Shown here piece by piece: positions 1 to 5,989 of a DNA stretch of 8,221 bases. Source of the stretch: Betaproteobacteria bacterium UBA2293 (lineage in GTDB: Bacteria > Pseudomonadota > Gammaproteobacteria > Burkholderiales > Rhodocyclaceae); contig DDWF01000093.1 in assembly GCA_002345845.1 (NCBI GenBank), forward strand, positions 5,826 to 14,046, given 5' to 3'. The notes beneath the pieces are model-generated. The model did no database searches and had not been told where the DNA came from. It saw nothing but the letters and a program-made list of their open reading frames with translations. The position numbers and the translations under genes are program-made. How positions within the stretch are numbered: the stretch's first letter is position 1; each line of letters starts with the position of its first letter.

Positions 1-67
1 CGTTCTTCTTGGCCACCGGCAGGCGGGTGGCGGCGACGATGTAGGCTTCCTGAATCTGTTTACTCAT
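1..67 (-). CDS. fadA: FadA-type 3-ketoacyl-CoA thiolase, N-terminal fragment (cut by window edge)
   Basis: Only the first 22 codons are present, beginning MSKQIQEAYIVAATRLPVAK; the gene runs off the left edge. The EAYIVAATRLPV stretch is the usual first strand and turn of thiolases, which cleave 3-ketoacyl-CoA with CoA to give acetyl-CoA and a shortened acyl-CoA. The catalytic Cys and His lie outside the window, so activity cannot be judged. The ATG at 67-65 is supported by an AGGAGA ribosome site at 80-75 with a 7-base spacer. It follows the fadN stop by 21 bases, so the two are almost certainly one transcript. In Bacillus the equivalent pair fadN-fadA is also adjacent, which favours the FadA assignment over other thiolases such as acetoacetyl-CoA thiolase (PhaA/AtoB), although 22 residues cannot exclude those. 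Confidence 0.8.
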   Translation of the reverse strand, partial: MSKQIQEAYIVAATRLPVAKKN

Positions 68-74
68 TATCTTG

Positions 75-80
75 TCTCCT
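75..80 (-). promoter_or_regulatory. Ribosome binding site of fadA
   Basis: AGGAGA on the minus strand, 7 bases before the ATG at 67. It sits in the 21-base gap after fadN and belongs to a 10-base element, AGGAGACAAG, that is repeated exactly before fadN. Confidence 0.8.
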
Positions 81-88
81 CCGCCCGA

Positions 89-2488
89 TCAATTACGGAG
101 CGGCTTGCCGGTTTCCAGCGTGTGCTTGATCCGGGCCTGGGTTTCGGGGGTTTTCAGCAGCTCGACGAACAGCCGGCGCTCGACGGTGATCAGCCATTCC
201 TCATCGACCAGGCTGCCGGTCTCGACCTCGCCGCCGCACAGGGCGATGGCGGCGTATTTCGCCACCTTGTAATCGTGGGCCGAGATCATGCCGCCCTCCT
301 TCATGTTGACCAGCATCATCTCGAAGGTGGCGATGCCGTTCTTGCCGGCGACCGGGATGGCCCGTGCCTGCGGCGGCGGCGCATAGCCGGCCTCGGCCAT
401 GGCCCGCGCTTCCTTGATCGCGACGAAGAGCAGTTCGTGGGCGTTAAACAGGATGGTGTCGGTCGGCCTGGCGAAACCGAATTCGACCGCCTCGACGGCG
501 CTCTTGGCGACCTTGGCCATGGCGATGGTCTGGAATACCGGTTGCAGGTAGTTGAATACCTCACCCGGCGTTGCCGACTGGGCCGCCCATTCGGCGGCGC
601 GCACGGCGAACTCCTTGCAGCCGCCGCCGGCCGGAATCAGGCCGACTCCAGCCTCGACCAGGCCGATGTAGCTTTCCAGCGCCATGACGCGCTTGCCGGC
701 ATGCATCAAAAACTCGCAGCCGCCGCCGAGGGCCATGCCCTGCACGGCGGTGACGACCGGCACCTGGGCGTATTTCAGCGTCTGCGAGGCGCGCTGAAAT
801 TTCTCGACGGTCTGCTCCAGCAGATCGAACTGGCCGGCGGCGATGGCTTCCGTCACCTGGGCCAGGTTGGCGCCGACGGCGAACGGCGCTTCGTGCCAGA
901 CGACGACGCCGTCGAGCTGCGTCTCGGCGGTGCGCACGGCGGCGATGACGCCGCCCAGGACTTCATTGCCGATGGTGTGCATCTTCGACTTGATCGACAG
1001 GATGCCGATGCCGGCATCGATGTCGGGCAACGTCCACAAGCGCACGCCGTCGTTTTCAAAGATGGTCTCGCCGGACTTCTCGGGTACCGAGGCGCCTTCG
1101 CCAAGCACTGTCTCGGGGAAGATCTGGCGCTTGTAGACCGGCAGTTGCGAACGGTCCACATAGCGCTGCTGGCGTGCCGACCAGGAACCGAATGGCGTAT
1201 GCACGCCGTCGCGGCCATCAGCGCTGACCCAGGCCGGTAGCGGCGCCTCGCTCATCGCCTTGCCGGCTGCGATATCAGCGGCCACAGCGCCAGCGATCGC
1301 CTGCCAGCCGGCGGCCTGCCAGGTTTCGAACGGCCCCTGCGCCCAGCCGAAGCCCCAGCGCATGGCCAGATCGAGGTCGCGGGCATTGTCGGCGACGTGT
1401 TCGAGCTGGACGGCAGCGTAATGGAAGATGTCGCGGAAAATGGCCCAGAGGAACTGCGCCTGCGGATGATTCGAAGCGCGCAGCGCGGCGAACTTCTCGC
1501 CGGGATGGCGCTGCTTGAGGATGGCGGCGACTTCCTCGGCGACTTCGCCGGTCGACGGCCGGTAATCCTGCTTGCCCAGGTCGAGCACCTGGATTTCCCG
1601 ACCCTGCTTCCTGAAGATGCCGCAGCGCGTCTTCTGGCCGAGCGCGCCCTGGGCGATCAATGCCTGCAGCCAGGCCGGCGTGACGAAATGGCGATGCCAG
1701 GGATCGTCCGGCAGCGTGTCCTGCATGGTCTTGACCACGTGCGCCAGGGTATCCAGGCCGACCACGTCGGCGGTGCGGTAGGTGGCGCTCTTCGGCCGGC
1801 CGATCTTCGGGCCGGTCAGCGCATCGACCTCGTCGAAGCCGAGGCCGAAGGCCTGGGTGTGGTGCATCACGGCCAGGATCGAGAAGACGCCGATACGGTT
1901 GGCGACGAAGTTCGGCGTATCCAGCGCCCGGATGACGCCCTTGCCCAGACGCGAAGTCAGCCAGGTTTCCAGCGCATCGAGCGTGGACGCATCGGTGCTC
2001 TGCGTGCCGATGATCTCGACCAGATGCATGTAGCGCGGCGGATTGAAGAAGTGGATGCCGCAGAAGCGCGGCCGCACCGATGCCGGCAGCCCCTGGGCCA
2101 GCGCGTTCATCGACAGGCCGGAAGTATTGGAAGCGATGATGGCGTTGGCGCCGAGGTGCGGCGCGATCCTGGCGTAGAGATCGTTCTTCCAGTCCATGCG
2201 CTCGGCGATGGCCTCGATCACCAGGTCGCACTCGGCGAGCAGCGGCAGGTGCTCGTCGTAATTGGCGGCGTCGATGAATTTCAGTTTGCCTTTGCTGGCC
2301 AGCGGTGCCGGATCCAGCTTTTTCAGGCCATCAAGGGCCTTGGTGACGACGCTATTCTTGTCACCCTCCTTGGCCGGCAGGTCGAAGAGCACCACCGGCA
2401 CATTGGCATTGGCCAGGTGCGCCGCAATCTGCGCCCCCATGACCCCGGCGCCGAGTACGGCCGCTTTTCTAACAATCAGCTTGTTCAA
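89..2488 (-). CDS. fadN: FadN-type 3-hydroxyacyl-CoA dehydrogenase / enoyl-CoA hydratase
   Basis: A 799-residue bifunctional beta-oxidation enzyme with the dehydrogenase first and the hydratase last, the reverse of FadB/FadJ. NAD-binding motif GAGVMG is at 13-18, SNTSG at 120-124, and the catalytic dyad reads as His146 (in GIHFFNP) and Glu158. The stretch PNFVANRIG (192-200) opens the first C-terminal dehydrogenase domain. The crotonase-fold domain spans roughly 480-700, with GGGCE giving Glu592 and GLVEAG giving Glu612; the 20-residue spacing matches the two catalytic Glu of E. coli FadB. Length and domain order match Bacillus subtilis FadN (about 789 residues as I recall), as does the last segment GKPLRN. 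The start is TTG at 2488: it has a good ribosome site 6 bases upstream, and the next in-frame Met is inside the NAD motif. It has its own promoter and is followed closely by fadA. It probably acts in the cytoplasm in a complex with that thiolase. Confidence 0.93.
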   Translation of the reverse strand: MNKLIVRKAAVLGAGVMGAQIAAHLANANVPVVLFDLPAKEGDKNSVVTKALDGLKKLDPAPLASKGKLKFIDAANYDEHLPLLAECDLVIEAIAERMDWKNDLYARIAPHLGANAIIASNTSGLSMNALAQGLPASVRPRFCGIHFFNPPRYMHLVEIIGTQSTDASTLDALETWLTSRLGKGVIRALDTPNFVANRIGVFSILAVMHHTQAFGLGFDEVDALTGPKIGRPKSATYRTADVVGLDTLAHVVKTMQDTLPDDPWHRHFVTPAWLQALIAQGALGQKTRCGIFRKQGREIQVLDLGKQDYRPSTGEVAEEVAAILKQRHPGEKFAALRASNHPQAQFLWAIFRDIFHYAAVQLEHVADNARDLDLAMRWGFGWAQGPFETWQAAGWQAIAGAVAADIAAGKAMSEAPLPAWVSADGRDGVHTPFGSWSARQQRYVDRSQLPVYKRQIFPETVLGEGASVPEKSGETIFENDGVRLWTLPDIDAGIGILSIKSKMHTIGNEVLGGVIAAVRTAETQLDGVVVWHEAPFAVGANLAQVTEAIAAGQFDLLEQTVEKFQRASQTLKYAQVPVVTAVQGMALGGGCEFLMHAGKRVMALESYIGLVEAGVGLIPAGGGCKEFAVRAAEWAAQSATPGEVFNYLQPVFQTIAMAKVAKSAVEAVEFGFARPTDTILFNAHELLFVAIKEARAMAEAGYAPPPQARAIPVAGKNGIATFEMMLVNMKEGGMISAHDYKVAKYAAIALCGGEVETGSLVDEEWLITVERRLFVELLKTPETQARIKHTLETGKPLRN

Positions 2489-2494
2489 AGCTTG

Positions 2495-2500
2495 TCTCCT
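2495..2500 (-). promoter_or_regulatory. Ribosome binding site deciding the TTG start of fadN
   Basis: AGGAGA on the minus strand, 6 bases before TTG at 2488-2486. An upstream ATG at 2506-2504 opens only a six-codon frame (MKGDKL) and cannot be the fadN start. Confidence 0.75.
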
Positions 2501-2530
2501 TTCATGATCTTATTTGGGTTTCGTTGAAAT

Positions 2531-2544
2531 AAAACGAACGTTTG
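2531..2544. promoter_or_regulatory. PsrA/FadP-like operator over the fadN transcription start
   Basis: On the minus strand this reads CAAAC-GTTC-GTTTT, an imperfect inverted repeat (one mismatch from CAAAC-N4-GTTTG). The half-sites and N4 spacing fit the site type described for PsrA, a TetR-family regulator of fatty-acid genes in Pseudomonas. It begins one base after the -10 hexamer and would cover the predicted start point, a position suited to repression relieved by acyl-CoA. A related perfect repeat lies before fadL. The regulator's identity is inference. Confidence 0.6.
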
Positions 2545-2545
2545 A

Positions 2546-2573
2546 ATTATAGACTTGCATCACACCCGGTCAA
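2546..2573 (-). promoter_or_regulatory. Sigma-70 promoter of fadN-fadA
   Basis: Minus strand: -35 TTGACC at 2573-2568, a 16-base spacer, and -10 TATAAT at 2551-2546. Only one base of the -35 differs from consensus. The predicted start point is near 2539, giving a leader of about 50 bases. The promoter sits downstream of the fadL terminator, so fadN-fadA can be transcribed separately from the upstream genes. Confidence 0.8.
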
Positions 2574-2595
2574 CCCATTTCATCACCAAATCGGC

Positions 2596-2621
2596 AAAAA
2601 AAACCCCGGGCGAACCGGGGT
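2596..2621 (-). terminator. Rho-independent terminator after fadL
   Basis: Minus strand: stem ACCCCGG (2621-2615), loop TTCGC, stem CCGGGGT (2609-2603), with an uninterrupted run of eight T at 2603-2596 (the first T also closes the stem). It starts 24 bases after the fadL stop. The strong GC stem and T tract are textbook, so fadL transcripts should end here. Confidence 0.9.
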
Positions 2622-2645
2622 GCAAAGTACGCAAGGAAGTCGGGA

Positions 2646-3956
2646 TCAGAAGCTGTAGTTGAGCTGGGCCGAGACGATGTCCACGCTGTTATCCCAATCG
2701 CCACGAATGACCTGACGCGTGCTGCCCGCCGGGAAGTCGACTGCCCTCTCGGTCTTGCCCTTGGCGAAGAAGATGTGCGTGTAGCCGACATCGACCGAGG
2801 CCTGCGGCGAGAGCTTGTATTTGACGCCGAACGACAGCCAGGTGCGGTCGGTATCCGGCAGGGTCATCGTGCGGTCAGCCGCCGACTTCACCGGTGCCTT
2901 GTCGTGGGCGATGCCGAAGCGCAGCTTCAGGTCGCTGTTGTATTGATAATTGGCCCCCACGCCCACCCGCCAGGAATCCTTGAAGTTGTAGCTGAGGGCG
3001 CTCAGGTTGGCGCCGGTCTGCTTGTTCTTCAACTGGATGGTGTCGACGACGCTCCAGTCGGTCCAGGTGTAATCAGCCAGCAGTTCCAGCCGGTCGTTGA
3101 CCATGTGCGAGACGGCGAGCGAGGCGCTGGCCGGCGTCTTCAGCTTGGCACTGATGTCCTGATTGACCAAGGCCGCGTTCGGGAAGGCGAATTTCTGCTT
3201 ACCTTCAAGATCGAATTCCAGTTCGGACCGATAGGTCAATCCAACACGTGTCGCCTTTGTGATCTGGAACATTGCGCCAAGGTTGTAACCAACCGCCCAG
3301 TCATCACCTTTTACGTCCAGATCATTATTTGCAGCAAAGGTCACGCCAGGAACAATCACACCGAAGGGATCCACTAGTGGAACGCCCTGCTTGAAGTGCG
3401 TCTCGTTGTGGGCGAAGTTGATGCCACCACCGATCGACACCTGCTCGTTGATTTTCCAGGACAGCGAAGGATTGATATTGATCTGCGCAATTTCGGCGAA
3501 ATGACCGGCATTGCGCCCGACGAAATCGAAGTCGTATTCGGTTTTGTTGCCAAAGGTCGGGCCAATACCTAAACCAATGCTCAATTGTTCCGATACACCC
3601 CAGACCCAGTAGCCGTGCGGCAGGAAGGATGTCCCACCGCCATCTCCGCCATCGGTCGTGCCAAGAGGAAAGAAGGTCCCATTAACGGTGGTCGAGCCTT
3701 TGTTGGAAAAATCGATCACCCGATGAAGCACGGTGCCGGAAAGGGAAATGTTATGTCCGCGCGGCAGGTAGCTCATGCCAGCCGGATTGAAGAATACCGT
3801 GCCGGCATCCTCGGCGGCGGCGGCGGCACCGGCAAAAGCGTTGCCATTGCCCGAACCGGTCTGGTTCTGCAACTGGAATCCGGAAGCAGCGGCGCTGCCG
3901 GAAAAGGCGATGGCGAGTAAAGCCGGAATCAGGCGAGGCGTGGTGAATTTCTGCAT
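2646..3956 (-). CDS. fadL: FadL-type outer-membrane long-chain fatty acid channel (OmpP1/FadL/TodX family)
   Basis: A 436-residue precursor. Residues 1-24 form a signal peptide with basic residues (K3, R8), a hydrophobic core and cleavage likely after SAAA, leaving a mature start SGFQLQ that mirrors AGFQL of mature E. coli FadL. The family plug motif follows: alternating Gly/Asn/Ala around 33-48, EDAG at 49-52 and NPAGM at 57-61. The rest alternates polar and hydrophobic residues as in a beta-barrel, and the chain ends in Phe (NYSF), the usual signal for outer-membrane insertion by BAM. Family members carry long-chain fatty acids or other hydrophobic substrates such as aromatics across the outer membrane; the setting among fad genes favours fatty acids, but the substrate cannot be read from sequence. 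The start has GGAGA 7 bases upstream. It is preceded by a PsrA-like operator and followed by a terminator. Its 5' half is visibly less GC-rich than neighbouring genes. Confidence 0.93.
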   Translation of the reverse strand: MQKFTTPRLIPALLAIAFSGSAAASGFQLQNQTGSGNGNAFAGAAAAAEDAGTVFFNPAGMSYLPRGHNISLSGTVLHRVIDFSNKGSTTVNGTFFPLGTTDGGDGGGTSFLPHGYWVWGVSEQLSIGLGIGPTFGNKTEYDFDFVGRNAGHFAEIAQININPSLSWKINEQVSIGGGINFAHNETHFKQGVPLVDPFGVIVPGVTFAANNDLDVKGDDWAVGYNLGAMFQITKATRVGLTYRSELEFDLEGKQKFAFPNAALVNQDISAKLKTPASASLAVSHMVNDRLELLADYTWTDWSVVDTIQLKNKQTGANLSALSYNFKDSWRVGVGANYQYNSDLKLRFGIAHDKAPVKSAADRTMTLPDTDRTWLSFGVKYKLSPQASVDVGYTHIFFAKGKTERAVDFPAGSTRQVIRGDWDNSVDIVSAQLNYSF

Positions 3957-3963
3957 TGTCTTG

Positions 3964-3968
3964 TCTCC
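3964..3968 (-). promoter_or_regulatory. Ribosome binding site of fadL
   Basis: GGAGA on the minus strand, 7 bases before the ATG at 3956. The nine bases GGAGACAAG (3968-3960) are the same as those before fadN and fadA. Confidence 0.75.
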
Positions 3969-4020
3969 AATTATGTTTATGAGCGGGATTTAAGTCCCTT
4001 GCTGCGGTTACGATTAAATC

Positions 4021-4036
4021 TCAAACAGATGTTTGA
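4021..4036. promoter_or_regulatory. PsrA/FadP-like operator upstream of fadL
   Basis: TCAAACA-GA-TGTTTGA, a perfect 7-bp inverted repeat whose core is CAAAC-N4-GTTTG (4022-4035). It lies about 65 bases before the fadL ATG. It matches the site before fadN at 12 of 16 positions. The surrounding promoter is not clear: I see no -35/-10 pair near consensus, so I cannot say whether the site overlaps the -10 or the start point. A TetR-family fatty-acid regulator is inferred from the motif and the gene context. Confidence 0.65.
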
Positions 4037-4050
4037 AATGACGTATGAAT

Positions 4051-4073
4051 CAACAACGAAGACTTCGTTGTTG
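4051..4073. repeat. Perfect 10-bp inverted repeat between fadJ and fadL
   Basis: Plus strand arms CAACAACGAA (4051-4060) and TTCGTTGTTG (4064-4073) around a 3-base loop. It begins 5 bases after the fadJ stop. It could fold as a hairpin in the fadJ transcript, but no T run follows on the minus strand and the stem is only moderately GC-rich, so it is not a standard intrinsic terminator. It may instead protect the mRNA 3' end, act as a weak terminator, or be a DNA site for a dimeric regulator of fadL. Confidence 0.6.
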
Positions 4074-4078
4074 GGAAT

Positions 4079-5989
4079 TTACAACACTGATTTACTGCCT
4101 TTTTGCGAATTGAGCGGCCCTCCCGTGAAGGGTGCGAAACCCATACCGAAAATTACCCCGGCATCGGCCAGGTCTGCATCGGTGACAATGCCATCGGTAA
4201 CCAACCGGGCGGTGCGTTCAACCAGCGGCCGCACCAGACGCTCAGCCAAACCAGCCGGCACACTGCCCGCCGCCTGCTTCGCCGGGCGTCCTGACGACCA
4301 GTCGTAGAAACCCGCTCCGCTCTTCTTGCCCAGCTGCCCGCGCTCGATACGTTCCTTCAGGCAGCGCGGCGGCTCAGCGCCGTCGGCCAGTTGGCGCCCG
4401 GCGGCCAGGGCGATGTCGAGGCCGACGGTATCGGCCAGTTCGATCGGTCCCATCGGCATGCCGAAAGCCAGCATGGCTGCGTCGACGGTTGCCGGCGCGA
4501 TGCCTTCGTCGACCGCCCGCATCGCCGCCAGCATGTAAGGCGCCAGCACCGCATTGACCAGGAATCCCGGCGCGCTCTTCACCGGCAGCGGCAGCTTGTC
4601 GATCTGCCGGACGAAGGCGCAGGCGGCGCGCACGGCGGCCGGGTCGGCGCCCTCGGCTTCGACCACCTCGACCAGCGGCATCATCGCCACCGGGTTGAAG
4701 AAATGGATGCCGACCAGGCGCTGCGGCTGGTCAAGCACCATGCGCAGGTCTTCCAGCTGCAGGCTGGAAGTATTGCTGGCCAGCACCGCCTTCGGCTTCA
4801 ACTGCGGCTCGATGGCGCGGAACAGCGCATGCTTGGCTTCTAGGTTCTCGAAAATAGCCTCGATGACCACGTCGGCGTGGGCGACACCGGCGCCAGCCGG
4901 ATCGGGGATCAGCCGGTCGAAGGCGGCACGCACCTTTAGCGGCTCGCGCAGCTTCTTGACGAACAGTTCGTGCGCCCGCTTCAGCGCCGGGGCGATACGT
5001 TCCAGCGACTGGTCCTGCAGCGTCACGGTCAGCCCGCGCAGCGCGCACCAGGCGGCAATGTCGCCGCCCATGACGCCGGCGCCAACGACATGCACGTGCT
5101 TAGCGGTGAACTCGCTGTCCTTGCCGAAACCCTTCAGTCGCTCCTGCAGGTGGAAGACGCGCAGCAGGTTCTTCGCCGTCGGCGACGAGATGATGCGATC
5201 GACCACTTCGGGCGCCGCCAGCGCGTTGCCGTCATGTTTCTGCCACAGGTCGATGATGGCGTAGGGCGCCGGGTAATGTTCCGGCCGTGCCTTCTTCGCC
5301 ACCTGCTTGCGCGCACCGCTGGCGACCACGCCTTTCAGCGGGCCGTTGAGCAGCCGCTGCAGCAGCGGTAACGGCCGGCGCGGCGTGTTCGACAGCAGCA
5401 ATTGCCGGGCGGCCATCTCCATCACCCGCGGCGGCACGCAGTCGTCGGCCAGGCCCTGGTTGCGGGCGCGTTTGGCGTCGAGCGTCTTGCCGGTCAGCAT
5501 CATGTCCAGCGCTGCCGCCGGGCCGACGCGCTGCGGCAGGCGCAGCATGCCGCCCCAACCGGGGAAGATGCCGAGCATGACTTCCGGCAGCCCCATTTTC
5601 GTGCCCGGCTCGTCGACGGCCAGCAGGTAGCGGCAGGCCAGCGCCAGCTCCAGGCCGCCGCCCAGGCAGTGACCGCGGACCAGCGCCAGCGTTGGGTACT
5701 TGACCGCCGCCAGCCGGTTGAACAGCTCCCAGCCACGCGCGACCAGTGCCCGGCCCTGTTCCGGCGTATCGAGTTGTGAGAACTCGTCGATGTCGGCGCC
5801 GGCGATGAAGCCGGCGGCCTTGCCGGAACGGACGATCAGCCCCTTGGGCGGATAGACGTCGAGCTGGTCGAGGATCTGCGCCAATTCGGCCATCACCTCG
5901 GCCGACAACGAATTCGCCGACTCGCCCGCCTTGTCGAGCACGGCGACAACGATGCCGCTGCCTTCCCTGTTCAGTTGCCAGTGCTTCAT
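4079..5989 (-). CDS. fadJ: FadJ-type enoyl-CoA hydratase / 3-hydroxyacyl-CoA dehydrogenase
   Basis: A 636-residue alpha subunit of the beta-oxidation complex, starting MKHWQLNREG. The hydratase domain (about 1-200) carries FIAGADIDEF (61-70) and two catalytic Glu: Glu114 in GGGLE and Glu136 in GLPE. The NAD domain starts at GAGVMGG (303-309), with SNTSS at 405-409 and the catalytic pair His429 and Glu441, spaced 12 apart as in FadB. PGFLVNAVLAPY (474-485) begins the first C-terminal dehydrogenase domain; a second starts near 580. That second copy stops soon after FAPFTGGPL (618-626), so the protein is roughly 80 residues shorter than E. coli FadJ (714). The frame is open upstream to 6382, but the ATG at 5989 is chosen because it aligns with the family start, has GGAGG 7 bases upstream and overlaps the fadI stop by 4 bases. 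The overlap implies coupled translation and a fixed ratio with the FadI partner. Confidence 0.93.
   Translation of the reverse strand: MKHWQLNREGSGIVVAVLDKAGESANSLSAEVMAELAQILDQLDVYPPKGLIVRSGKAAGFIAGADIDEFSQLDTPEQGRALVARGWELFNRLAAVKYPTLALVRGHCLGGGLELALACRYLLAVDEPGTKMGLPEVMLGIFPGWGGMLRLPQRVGPAAALDMMLTGKTLDAKRARNQGLADDCVPPRVMEMAARQLLLSNTPRRPLPLLQRLLNGPLKGVVASGARKQVAKKARPEHYPAPYAIIDLWQKHDGNALAAPEVVDRIISSPTAKNLLRVFHLQERLKGFGKDSEFTAKHVHVVGAGVMGGDIAAWCALRGLTVTLQDQSLERIAPALKRAHELFVKKLREPLKVRAAFDRLIPDPAGAGVAHADVVIEAIFENLEAKHALFRAIEPQLKPKAVLASNTSSLQLEDLRMVLDQPQRLVGIHFFNPVAMMPLVEVVEAEGADPAAVRAACAFVRQIDKLPLPVKSAPGFLVNAVLAPYMLAAMRAVDEGIAPATVDAAMLAFGMPMGPIELADTVGLDIALAAGRQLADGAEPPRCLKERIERGQLGKKSGAGFYDWSSGRPAKQAAGSVPAGLAERLVRPLVERTARLVTDGIVTDADLADAGVIFGMGFAPFTGGPLNSQKGSKSVL

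Noticed and set aside
122..2527. Two long plus-strand open frames (122-1240 and 1397-2527) opposite fadN
   Set aside because: They are shadows of a gene with complete dehydrogenase and hydratase motifs; their translations look like reverse-complement artefacts and resemble no known family.
2519..2529. Small inverted repeat TTTC-GTT-GAAA in the fadN leader
   Set aside because: Only 4-bp arms; too weak to call a hairpin or a second operator.
3367..3378. GGATCCACTAGT, resembling a BamHI-SpeI cloning polylinker
   Set aside because: It is in frame within fadL, encodes an unbroken part of the protein, and no further vector sequence flanks it. Chance is enough.
3985..3998. Near-palindrome GGGATTTAAGTCCC between the fadL operator and its ribosome site
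   Set aside because: One mismatch pair and short arms; no second copy in the window and no clear match to a known operator, so chance is likely. Its TTAA centre is not a convincing -10 either.
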